Positions 25,638 to 34,746 of a DNA stretch of 62,172 bases are shown piece by piece. The translations under genes were made by a program, and so were the position numbers. How positions within the stretch are numbered: the first letter of the stretch is position 1; each line of letters starts with the position of its first letter. The stretch comes from Desulfobacterales bacterium HSG16 (GTDB lineage: Bacteria > Desulfobacterota > Desulfobacteria > Desulfobacterales > HSG16), in the NCBI GenBank assembly GCA_030377965.1, contig JAUCGE010000011.1, positions 1 to 62,172 of the forward strand. Reading direction: 5' to 3'. The notes under the pieces were generated by a model. It saw only the letters and a program-made list of their open reading frames with translations. It was not told the origin of the DNA and did not search any database.

Positions 25638-26348
25638 TTACGCATCAGGTATCCAATACATTATCCTGCTGCAAAACGGACAGAATTTCAAACTGTCAAG
25701 CCTCTGCAACTCGTTATACATCTGAGCAGGAATATTCATATGACACCCGGAACATACAGCGTTTTTGACCACTACGATGCCAGTGTTTCCTGTTCCTTTT
25801 TTGACTTTATGAAAAATATCAAGAATTTTTTTATCAAGTACTTTGTACTTCTCTTCCTGTTTTTCTATCAATTCAGCCAGAATATTCCTGTCTTCCGCTT
25901 CTTTTTGCAACAGAACTTTTTTTTCAGCGGCAATATGCTGCTCAATCTGTTTTAATTCAAGCTTTTTTTCGTTAATCTCATTTTCAGCAGATTCGATTCT
26001 GCCAAGATATGAAAGAATCTCATCTTCGATCTTGGAAGCTTTAGTTTTCAGCTCCTCAATACCTTTTAATAAAGCCTGATATTCCTTATTTGTCTTGACT
26101 GTAGTCAAGGTTGCCTTGTTTTTCTTGATGAGGACATCATTGTCCGCAAGATCAGCATCGAACGAACGGCAGGCTTTTCTCATTTCGTCCAGATTTTCGA
26201 CAGATGTTCCAACTTCCTTTTCAAAGGAATTGTACCTGTCATCAAGTTGTTGCAGTCTTTCAGGCATCCTGTCAAGCTCTGACTGAATTTTGAAGTTTTG
26301 ACCTTCAAGTTCCTGAATCTCGACCAGCGCATCAAGTTGTTCTTTCAT
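25638..26348 (-). CDS. Coiled-coil zinc-ribbon protein (DUF164-like)
   Basis: A 236-residue protein. Residues 1-175 form a long coiled coil rich in Leu, Glu and Lys. The C-terminal 55 residues hold a zinc ribbon with CSGCHMNIP and CPFCSRIMY. This layout is that of the C4-type zinc-ribbon proteins once called DUF164. They are widely encoded beside Nif3-family genes and rnpB, and may bind nucleic acid. The gene follows the Nif3 gene by 33 bases, so the two are probably one transcript. The exact role is not established. Confidence 0.88.
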   Translation of the reverse strand: MKEQLDALVEIQELEGQNFKIQSELDRMPERLQQLDDRYNSFEKEVGTSVENLDEMRKACRSFDADLADNDVLIKKNKATLTTVKTNKEYQALLKGIEELKTKASKIEDEILSYLGRIESAENEINEKKLELKQIEQHIAAEKKVLLQKEAEDRNILAELIEKQEEKYKVLDKKILDIFHKVKKGTGNTGIVVVKNAVCSGCHMNIPAQMYNELQRLDSLKFCPFCSRIMYWIPDA

Positions 26349-26381
26349 AAATTCAAATCCTGATAAAAAGCCGCTGTAGCA

Positions 26382-27545
26382 TCAGACAGATCTGAACGGA
26401 TCATGTTCACACTTAGAAATTCTTACCTCAACATTGAATCCATTTTGTTTGAGCATTTCCGTAAGTCTTTGCCTGAGAACTGCGACTATCAAGTGTTCAG
26501 ATGCAAAATGACCGATATCAACAAGCCCTCGGCCAGCAGCCTGTATATCTCTGGCGTTATGATACCCGAGGTCACCACTGATATAAACCATTGCATCGGA
26601 TGAAAAAAAGCTGTCCAGAAGACCGGCTCCGCTGCCTGAACATACAGCTACCGTCCTGACTTCAAGGCCGGGATCTCCGACAACTCTCATAACAGAAGGA
26701 ATATTGGACAGTTCAAGACTTGCCTTTATATGACGGGCAAATTTGTCCAGGGGCATGGGAGAATCCGCTTCTCCAATTCGTCCGATCCCCTGTATTGATT
26801 TTAAATCTCCGGCACTTGAATGAAGCGGATATACATCCCAGGCCATAGTTTCATAAGGATGACATTTTTCAACCTCGCTGATCACTTTCTTAATTTCCGA
26901 TTTTTTAACGACAGTCTCAATGCGAACTTCATCAGCCTGACAAATTTTCCTGTCATGGTCTCTGTCATGCTCAATTCGAATAAACGGCTCTGCTCCTTCC
27001 AGAGGCTGGAAAGTGCCTTTACCGAGGTTTCTGAACGAACAATCGGCATAAGTACCTATTTTTTGAGAGCAGGTTTTGAAAAGAGCTTCAAGAATTTTGT
27101 CTTCATGGCCTTCGGGAGCATAGATAACCAGCTTGAATGTATCCTGCATCAAATCTTTTACAAGAGATCTGACATTTTTCAAACCGATTTGTCGGCAAAG
27201 CTCGTCATTCACTCCTCCGAAAACGCTGTCAAGATTTGTGTGAGCGCTGAATATAGCAAGCCGGGACATAGCAGATTTTTCAATAAGCTTCCCTAACGGT
27301 GTTGAAAAATCAAGGCATTGGATGGGTTTAAAAATAAGAGGATGATGGGTAATAAGAAGATCAGTGTTGGAGCAGCAGGCTTCATCCACAACTTCGGGCA
27401 AAGCATCTAATGCGATCATTACCTTTTTTACCGGATATTCATTACGTCCGATCTGTAACCCGGCATTATCCCATTTTTCAGCCAGACGACCGGGTGCTAT
27501 TTTCTCCATGATCCCGATAATATCACTGACTATTGCTTTTTTCAC
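26382..27545 (-). CDS. Nif3/YqfO-family dinuclear metal protein
   Basis: A 387-residue protein of the Nif3 (DUF34) family. The metal-site motifs are ITHHPLIF and SAHTNLD in the first half and DIGHFASEH in the last part. A middle insert of about 120 residues between them is the YqfO-type domain found in many bacteria. These proteins form toroidal hexamers with a dimetal centre. A GTP-cyclohydrolase-like role (FolE2-like) has been proposed but is not settled. The gene stands between the CAT-anticodon tRNA and the zinc-ribbon gene, a common order. Confidence 0.92.
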   Translation of the reverse strand: MKKAIVSDIIGIMEKIAPGRLAEKWDNAGLQIGRNEYPVKKVMIALDALPEVVDEACCSNTDLLITHHPLIFKPIQCLDFSTPLGKLIEKSAMSRLAIFSAHTNLDSVFGGVNDELCRQIGLKNVRSLVKDLMQDTFKLVIYAPEGHEDKILEALFKTCSQKIGTYADCSFRNLGKGTFQPLEGAEPFIRIEHDRDHDRKICQADEVRIETVVKKSEIKKVISEVEKCHPYETMAWDVYPLHSSAGDLKSIQGIGRIGEADSPMPLDKFARHIKASLELSNIPSVMRVVGDPGLEVRTVAVCSGSGAGLLDSFFSSDAMVYISGDLGYHNARDIQAAGRGLVDIGHFASEHLIVAVLRQRLTEMLKQNGFNVEVRISKCEHDPFRSV

Positions 27546-27569
27546 GTCAAATTACGTCCCAAATAGAAA

Positions 27570-27598
27570 AAAGGCGTGGTAAATATAACCACGCCTTT
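27570..27598 (-). terminator. Hairpin after the tRNA gene
   Basis: An 11-bp perfect stem AAAGGCGTGGT / ACCACGCCTTT with a 7-base loop. On the minus strand it is followed by TTTTTCTATTT, so it can end the transcript that comes from the tRNA gene. It lies 25 bases before the Nif3 ATG. Confidence 0.65.
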
Positions 27599-27724
27599 AT
27601 ATAATTAAGGGTTGGATCTGGAAAAGCCTTATCTGGCATTTTATAGCAACCAAGCTTTTTGAAGTGCCAATGCAATTTGCTCTACCATTTCCTATAATGC
27701 AAAAAATCCTGTGATGCAAAAAAA

Positions 27725-27797
27725 TGGGCCCACCTGGGTTCGAACCAGGGACCTACCGGTTATGAGCCGGTGGCTCTTCCAACTGAGCTATGGGCCC
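27725..27797 (-). tRNA. tRNA with CAT anticodon (Met or Ile2)
   Basis: A 73-base cloverleaf. The acceptor stem GGGCCCA pairs with TGGGCCC, and the D arm contains AGCTCAGTTGGAAGAGC. The anticodon stem ACCGG/CCGGT holds the loop CTCATAA with anticodon CAT, and the T arm is CCTGGTTCGAACCCAGG. The CCA end is not encoded. A CAT anticodon is shared by initiator and elongator Met tRNA and by Ile2 tRNA modified with lysidine. The first pair G-C excludes a typical initiator. Elongator Met is the likeliest identity, but Ile2 is not ruled out. Confidence 0.93.
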
Positions 27798-27822
27798 GCA
27801 CTTTCTTGCCGAAAACTCTGAT

Positions 27823-27851
27823 TGTTTATATTGAATTTTTTTGTTTGTCAA
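27823..27851 (-). promoter_or_regulatory. Promoter of the CAT-anticodon tRNA
   Basis: On the minus strand a perfect TTGACA (27851-27846) is followed after 17 bases by TAAACA, or after 15 bases by TATAAA. It lies between the rpoD stop codon and the tRNA 5' end. Confidence 0.5.
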
Positions 27852-27854
27852 GCA

Positions 27855-29633
<1,779 letters not shown>

Positions 29634-29663
29634 CAAGTCTTGCCTCCTGCTGGTTCCGGTTTT

Positions 29664-31532
29664 CTATGCATATCCTTGACTGGCTTGAATCTGTTTTTCT
29701 TTTAGCAACTCAAGAAGCAGTTGTTGGTTATTTTCATTTTCTGCGGCCTCGATTCTCTCCTGTAACCTCAAATTTTCATGACGCCTGTGGCTCGATTCAA
29801 ACTGACTTATCAATCCCATATACCCGTCTTCTTTCCATTGATAGTCCATTATGACCAATTCAGCTACTACCCGCTCTTTTGGGCCATCATCTGAAAAAAG
29901 ATCCGAAGCCGGAGCATCTGGATGCCCCACAAGGCTCTGACCGATTGCTTTCAAATCAGCATTGATAAACAACGCCAGGATGTTGCGCCGATCTATCTCA
30001 GGTATAATATCCGGACGTTGCAGCATCATTGCAATGATGTCTTTTTCCATCCGATGTCTGTCTTCAAAAGGGGATACACCCGCTCCCACTGACAGCGAAT
30101 TGTTTATCCGACCGGACTGCGGTACAACATCCCTAATCGGTGTCGGTAACTGTGCCGGGATTTGAGGCTGGAAAGTCGATTTCCCATAATCTGGACTCCG
30201 CCTTTTTTCAGTCTCTTTTCTGTAAACTACTTCCAAAACGGCTTTTTCATCAACTTTGATACGCTCTGCCAATTCCTTTATATAAAGGCCGCGTTCGATT
30301 CGATCCTGAATTGATGAAAGCACATTCTTCATCTCAGATATGATTCTGACCCTGCCCTTTACGGAAAGACCATGATGTGCGACAGCCTGATCCATCATAA
30401 AAGATACGATTCCGGGTGCTTTTTCAGCAAGATCAAGAAAAGACTCCGGCCCGAACTTTGATACATAATCATCAGGATCATATCCGGCAGGCAGAGTAGC
30501 GAGAATACGGGCATCTGATGCCTGAGCCAGTATATCCGCACTTCTTGAAGCTGCTTTTATTCCGGCGGGATCAGAGTCATAGACAAGCACCAGCCTGTCT
30601 GCAAAATTGTTCAGTAAACGGACATGATCAGAGGTCAGAGCAGTGCCTAATGTAGCCACTGCATTTTCTACACCATGCTGACTTAATTTGATCACATCCA
30701 TATATCCTTCCACCACATGAACGGTTCTGGTCTCTCTGCACTTGCGCTTCGCTATGTCCATACCATATAAAGACTGGCTTTTATGGTATAATAAAGTTTC
30801 GGGCGTATTCAGATATTTGGGCAGGGAATCGTCCATAACCCGTCCTCCGAATCCGATCACTCTCATCTGTGCGTCTATGATGGGAAAAATAATCCGGTTT
30901 CTGAAGCGGTCATAATATCCGCTTGAGTCTTTTCTGGAAATGATCAATCCTGCTGCTTCGAGCTGTCCGGGATCGACTTTTTTTGATGAAAAATATTTCA
31001 GCAGTCGATCCCACTTGTCAGGAGCGTACCCAAGACCAAAGCTTTTTATTGCATTCTGGCTGATTCCCCTTTTCTCAAGATAGGCTGATGCTATCCGACC
31101 AACCTGTGAATTATTGAGATTGGCTGCAAAGAAATCCGCTGCCTGCCGATTCAGGGATAAAAGCCTTTCCCTCTGGCTTATACGAGTCTCTTCTTCGTGA
31201 GAAAGAGATTTTTCCGGGATGTCTATATTATATTTCCCGGCCAGGAATCGAACAGCCTCTACAAAGGTCATGCCATTATATTCCATCAGAAACCGATAGA
31301 CATTTCCGCCCATACCGCATCCAAAGCAATAAAAAATCTGTTTCCCGTGGCTTACCGTAAAAGAAGGTGTTTTTTCAGAATGAAAAGGGCATAGTCCAGC
31401 AGAGTCCTTACCTGCTTTTTTCAACTGCACATATTGGGAAACCACTTCTCCTATATCCGCAGTATGCAGTATCTGGTTGATTTTTTCTTCAGGAATATGA
31501 AATGACAAGGAAAGAAACCCCCGTTTTTCCAA
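29664..31532 (-). CDS. dnaG: DNA primase DnaG
   Basis: Replicative primase of 622 residues. It has the zinc-finger motif LCPFHSEKTPSF...FYCFGCGMGGN, the TOPRIM core with VVEGYMDVIKLSQHG and VYDSDPAGIKA, and a C-terminal helicase-binding region. No ATG fits the start. I give TTG at 31532. A TTG at 31508, with GGGGG nine bases upstream, would yield MSFHIPEEKINQIL, which agrees better with the usual N terminus of DnaG. The protein makes RNA primers for the replisome. It is cotranscribed with rpoD and lies downstream of hisA. Confidence 0.96.
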   Translation of the reverse strand: MEKRGFLSLSFHIPEEKINQILHTADIGEVVSQYVQLKKAGKDSAGLCPFHSEKTPSFTVSHGKQIFYCFGCGMGGNVYRFLMEYNGMTFVEAVRFLAGKYNIDIPEKSLSHEEETRISQRERLLSLNRQAADFFAANLNNSQVGRIASAYLEKRGISQNAIKSFGLGYAPDKWDRLLKYFSSKKVDPGQLEAAGLIISRKDSSGYYDRFRNRIIFPIIDAQMRVIGFGGRVMDDSLPKYLNTPETLLYHKSQSLYGMDIAKRKCRETRTVHVVEGYMDVIKLSQHGVENAVATLGTALTSDHVRLLNNFADRLVLVYDSDPAGIKAASRSADILAQASDARILATLPAGYDPDDYVSKFGPESFLDLAEKAPGIVSFMMDQAVAHHGLSVKGRVRIISEMKNVLSSIQDRIERGLYIKELAERIKVDEKAVLEVVYRKETEKRRSPDYGKSTFQPQIPAQLPTPIRDVVPQSGRINNSLSVGAGVSPFEDRHRMEKDIIAMMLQRPDIIPEIDRRNILALFINADLKAIGQSLVGHPDAPASDLFSDDGPKERVVAELVIMDYQWKEDGYMGLISQFESSHRRHENLRLQERIEAAENENNQQLLLELLKEKQIQASQGYA

Positions 31533-31625
31533 ATTATCGAAATAAAGGCAGGATTTGGAACAGTACCACGCGGATTGAACTCCTTTTTTTTAAGTTTTGA
31601 TCCATTTCACTGGTCAATGAGGAAC

Positions 31626-31646
31626 ACGGCAATACATAATTGCCGT
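31626..31646 (-). promoter_or_regulatory. Leader hairpin upstream of dnaG
   Basis: An 8-bp perfect stem ACGGCAAT / ATTGCCGT with a 5-base loop. It lies in the 5' leader between the promoter at 31683-31711 and the dnaG start, preceded (not followed) by a U-run. It could affect the level of dnaG-rpoD mRNA, but I have no proof. Confidence 0.4.
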
Positions 31647-31682
31647 ATTCCGAAAAAAACAAAAAAATATTTACAACCTTAT

Positions 31683-31711
31683 AGTATAATTTTTCACATT
31701 TGTTTTGTCAA
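31683..31711 (-). promoter_or_regulatory. Consensus sigma-70 promoter of dnaG-rpoD
   Basis: On the minus strand TTGACA (31711-31706), a spacer of exactly 17 bases and TATACT (31688-31683). This is almost a consensus promoter. It lies 10 bases after the hisA stop codon, and the leader to dnaG would be about 145 bases. Confidence 0.75.
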
Positions 31712-31720
31712 GCATAACTC

Positions 31721-32470
31721 TTATTTTTTCCTCCTGCCGCTATTTTCCCCTGCCGCTACGCTGATGGCTTCTTTCAAGTCCAGAGTCTTACTGTAAAGGG
31801 CTTTACCGGTTATAACGCCTGTAACTCCATTGGATTCTAAGGGCAGCAAATTTTTGATATCTTCAATAGTGGATACCCCGCCCGAAGCTATAACCGGTAT
31901 GGATACGGCTTCAGCCAGTGCATTTGTCTGCTCAAGATTGGGTCCGGTCTGCATGCCGTCTCTGTGAATGTCTGTAAAATTTATTGCAGCAACTCCAGAA
32001 TCCTCAAATTGTTTTGCCAGTTCCACAGCCCGTGTTCCAGTCGTTTTAGTCCATCCTTCAATTGCGACCATGCCGTCTTTGGCATCAATGCCCACAATAA
32101 TACGGCCTGGATAAACCTTGCAGGCATTTTTTACAAGCGCAGGATTTTTGATGGCCTCAGTACCAATAATAATTCTGTCAACTCCGAGGTCAATATACAT
32201 CCTGATCGTATCTTCATCCCTGATACCGCCACCAAGTTGAATGGGAACATCAACTCTTTCAAGTATTTTTTTTATTGATTCGACATTTTTCGGGCTTTTT
32301 TGAAAGGCTCCGTCCAGATCAATTACATGGATTATTTCGGCTCCGTCATCAGCCCATTGCTCTGCCATGCTCCCGGGATTATTCGAAAAAATGGTTTCAT
32401 CTTCCATGCGTCCCTGCAACAGGCGCACACACTTGCCGTTTTTAATGTCAACTGCTGGAATGATAATCAT
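31721..32470 (-). CDS. hisA: HisA, ProFAR isomerase
   Basis: The (beta-alpha)8-barrel isomerase of histidine synthesis, 249 residues. It carries PAVDIKNGKCVRLLQG with the N-terminal catalytic Asp, VPIQLGGGIRDEDTI, IVGIDAKDG, FTDIHRDGMQTGPN with the second Asp, and IPVIASGGVSTIED with the phosphate loop. It converts the phosphoribosyl-formimino intermediate to its ribulose form. The C-terminal tail ENSGRRKK is slightly longer than usual. No other his gene is next to it. It lies between tRNA-Ala and the dnaG promoter. Confidence 0.95.
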   Translation of the reverse strand: MIIIPAVDIKNGKCVRLLQGRMEDETIFSNNPGSMAEQWADDGAEIIHVIDLDGAFQKSPKNVESIKKILERVDVPIQLGGGIRDEDTIRMYIDLGVDRIIIGTEAIKNPALVKNACKVYPGRIIVGIDAKDGMVAIEGWTKTTGTRAVELAKQFEDSGVAAINFTDIHRDGMQTGPNLEQTNALAEAVSIPVIASGGVSTIEDIKNLLPLESNGVTGVITGKALYSKTLDLKEAISVAAGENSGRRKK

Positions 32471-32744
32471 GTTTTTTAATAAAAATATCCATATGTACAG
32501 AATTAAAGGTTAAAAAAGTTGAAATAAGAAATTAAACCCAATAAATTCAGAATGTTGAGTTCCATTACATTCAAGCCAGCCTGAGAATGAATTAAGCGGT
32601 GAGTAAAACCAGGAAAAATTGTCATCCATTTAATGTCTGCCGGATTTTGTTGAAAAAAAGAAGGTTGGAAGTCAGCATGAAGCCATTTACTGTTTTGGTT
32701 GCTGTCTTTTGAACAGTGACAGTCCATATGATTAAATATAAAAG

Positions 32745-32817
32745 TGGAGATGAGGGGGATCGAACCCCTGACCTCGGCATTGCGAACGCCGCACTCTCCC
32801 AACTGAGCTACATCCCC
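32745..32817 (-). tRNA. tRNA-Ala (anticodon CGC)
   Basis: A 73-base cloverleaf on the minus strand. The acceptor stem GGGGATG pairs with CATCTCC, with one G-T pair. The anticodon stem CGGCG/TGCCG holds the loop TTCGCAA, so the anticodon is CGC. The T arm is AGGGGTTCGATCCCCT. It reads the GCG codon. The CCA end is not encoded. Confidence 0.93.
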
Positions 32818-32835
32818 ATTCATATCAGCCACGGT

Positions 32836-32864
32836 TATATAGCAGACAATTTATTGATGGTCAA
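32836..32864 (-). promoter_or_regulatory. Sigma-70 promoter of tRNA-Ala
   Basis: On the minus strand TTGACC (32864-32859), a spacer of 17 bases and TATATA (32841-32836), about 20 bases before the tRNA 5' end. This is a near-consensus match at the expected place. Confidence 0.7.
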
Positions 32865-32945
32865 ACAAAAAACTTGTCATATTGAATAAAAAATGATCAA
32901 TAACCTTAACAATTCGGTTCCCGGATTGAATCAACGGAGGAAATT

Positions 32946-34676
32946 ATGGAAAAATATAAAATAATACTTCAAGACGCATATAAACAATCAACTCTGGACC
33001 AGGACAAAATCATTGCGCCTGAAAAAACCGTCAATCATTTTTTTAAAAAACTTGATTCCATAGATTTAGATATTCTTGAAAAAACAGAGAGAATAGACAA
33101 TGGCAGACTAGATATTCCAGTCTATTTCAGCACCTGCGGCAAGGATGCGCTCAAAGTAACTGGCACACGAAAGCAGATGGGAAAAGGAGGGACACCATCC
33201 CAGGCTGAAGCAAGTGCTGTCATGGAACTTTCGGAGAGATTCAGTTTTTTCAGTTTTTTTCAAAACCCGGATAATTTCATTACCGCTCCATTGAAAGCTA
33301 TTGAAGATAAAACCATGGACTTTTCCATGATAGCAAAATCTGTCCATGACTCATCTGCAGATCTTGATATCAGCAGGCAGATATTCGAGAATATACCTCT
33401 GCGATGGACATGGGCTTTCAACCTGACACGTCAGGAAGAAATGCTGATTCCTTTTGACTGGTTTTACGCTATCAATGAGTTCAACGGGCCATCAGCAGGT
33501 AATTGTACAGAAGAAGCTCTGTCCCAGGGTATTTGTGAAATTGTGGAAAGACATGTATCTTCACAGGTCAGCCACAACAACCTGAATGTACCTCTGATAG
33601 ACCCGGAATCTGCTGATGACCCTATGGTCCGCGAAATACTCGGAAAATACAACAATGCGGGGATTAAATTGTATTTATCTGATTTTTCAATGAATATGGG
33701 AATCCCTACTGTGGGAGTCCTTGCATGGGACCCATCAACATTTCCGGAAAAGAGTGAAATAGTCTGGACTGCAGGAACCACCCCTGATCCGCAAAAAGCG
33801 CTTTCCAGAGCATTAACGGAAACTGCCCAGTTAGCAGGAGATTTCAATACCGGCTCTAATTATATTGCATCGGGCCTTCCCAAACCTGCCTCAATCAAAG
33901 ATATTTCTTTTATTACAGATCCGGGAAAAAGCGTTCCCATAGCGAACCTGCCGAATATATCCGATAACAACATAAAAATTGAGGTGGAAAAAGCCATAGC
34001 TGCGCTGGCAAACAGGAAGATGGATGTAATAGCGGTAAATACAATGCACAATAAACTCCAAATTCCAGCATTTTATACCATCATACCAGGCGCATATTTC
34101 AGGGAACGAGCGCAGCAGACAAGTGTTGCGATGTTTTCGGCAAAACTCATCACAGAAAACTTCGAACCAGGAAAAGCGTTTCAAGAACTTGAGCGGATAA
34201 ATCGAATTCTGCCTGGTAAATACTTTGTCCAGTTTTATATGGGTACAACCAGCCTTTCAATGAATGATCCTGATACAGCCCTGGACCATTTTCAGAAAGC
34301 TCTCAAACTCGATCCGGTCAAGGAAGATATTCCAAGCATTTATTCATACATGGGAGTATGCCTGAAAGATACGGGCAGATACGCGCAGGCCATTGAGGTA
34401 TTAAAAAAAGGAGAGGCCATAGACCAGGATCGCACTGATATATACAATACAATGGGCTTTTGCCATTTCATGCTGAAAGAACATGAAAAAGCCATCGGAT
34501 GCTTTGAAAATGTTCTGCGTATTGATCCGGGATCTGCTATTGATTATGCAAATATAGCATCAAATTACCGAGATATGGGAGAAAAAGAGAAGGCCATCGA
34601 ATATTATCACATGGCTCTCGCCATAGATCCTTCCATCGAATTTGCCAAAGACAATCTGGTACGTCTGCTTTCTTAA
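32946..34676 (+). CDS. YcaO-domain protein with C-terminal TPRs
   Basis: A 576-residue protein. Residues 60-400 form a YcaO domain with its ATP-binding motifs: SQAEASAVMELSER (85-98) and TEEALSQGICEIVERH (188-203). The last 170 residues hold three or more TPR units (PDTALDHFQKALKLDP, GRYAQAIEVLKKG, HEKAIGCFENVLRIDP, KEKAIEYYHMALAIDP). YcaO enzymes activate peptide amide bonds with ATP to make azolines, thioamides or macroamidines, and E. coli YcaO assists ribosomal protein S12 methylthiolation. No peptide precursor, dehydrogenase or TfuA gene is near, so the target is unknown. AACGGAGGAAATT upstream of the ATG is a strong ribosome-binding site. Confidence 0.87.
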   Translation: MEKYKIILQDAYKQSTLDQDKIIAPEKTVNHFFKKLDSIDLDILEKTERIDNGRLDIPVYFSTCGKDALKVTGTRKQMGKGGTPSQAEASAVMELSERFSFFSFFQNPDNFITAPLKAIEDKTMDFSMIAKSVHDSSADLDISRQIFENIPLRWTWAFNLTRQEEMLIPFDWFYAINEFNGPSAGNCTEEALSQGICEIVERHVSSQVSHNNLNVPLIDPESADDPMVREILGKYNNAGIKLYLSDFSMNMGIPTVGVLAWDPSTFPEKSEIVWTAGTTPDPQKALSRALTETAQLAGDFNTGSNYIASGLPKPASIKDISFITDPGKSVPIANLPNISDNNIKIEVEKAIAALANRKMDVIAVNTMHNKLQIPAFYTIIPGAYFRERAQQTSVAMFSAKLITENFEPGKAFQELERINRILPGKYFVQFYMGTTSLSMNDPDTALDHFQKALKLDPVKEDIPSIYSYMGVCLKDTGRYAQAIEVLKKGEAIDQDRTDIYNTMGFCHFMLKEHEKAIGCFENVLRIDPGSAIDYANIASNYRDMGEKEKAIEYYHMALAIDPSIEFAKDNLVRLLS

Positions 34677-34684
34677 TTTTCACT

Positions 34685-34746
34685 GGTTCCCAAATTCGGC
34701 GCAATCTTATGGAATTTATTTCATCCACGAACTAAGTTTGGGAACC
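34685..34746. terminator. Inverted repeat between convergent genes, with half MITE
   Basis: GGTTCCCAAA (34685-34694) and TTTGGGAACC (34737-34746) are perfect complements and enclose about 40 bases. Those bases (34689-34732) are the right end of the 159-bp MITE, ending TTTCATCCACGAAC. It lies between the stops of the YcaO-TPR gene (plus) and the dynamin-like gene (minus) and may work as a shared terminator stem. Confidence 0.5.

Noticed and set aside
32503-32832. Minus-strand open frame of 109 codons
   Set aside because: It runs through tRNA-Ala, and the remainder has no ribosome-binding site or protein-like sequence.
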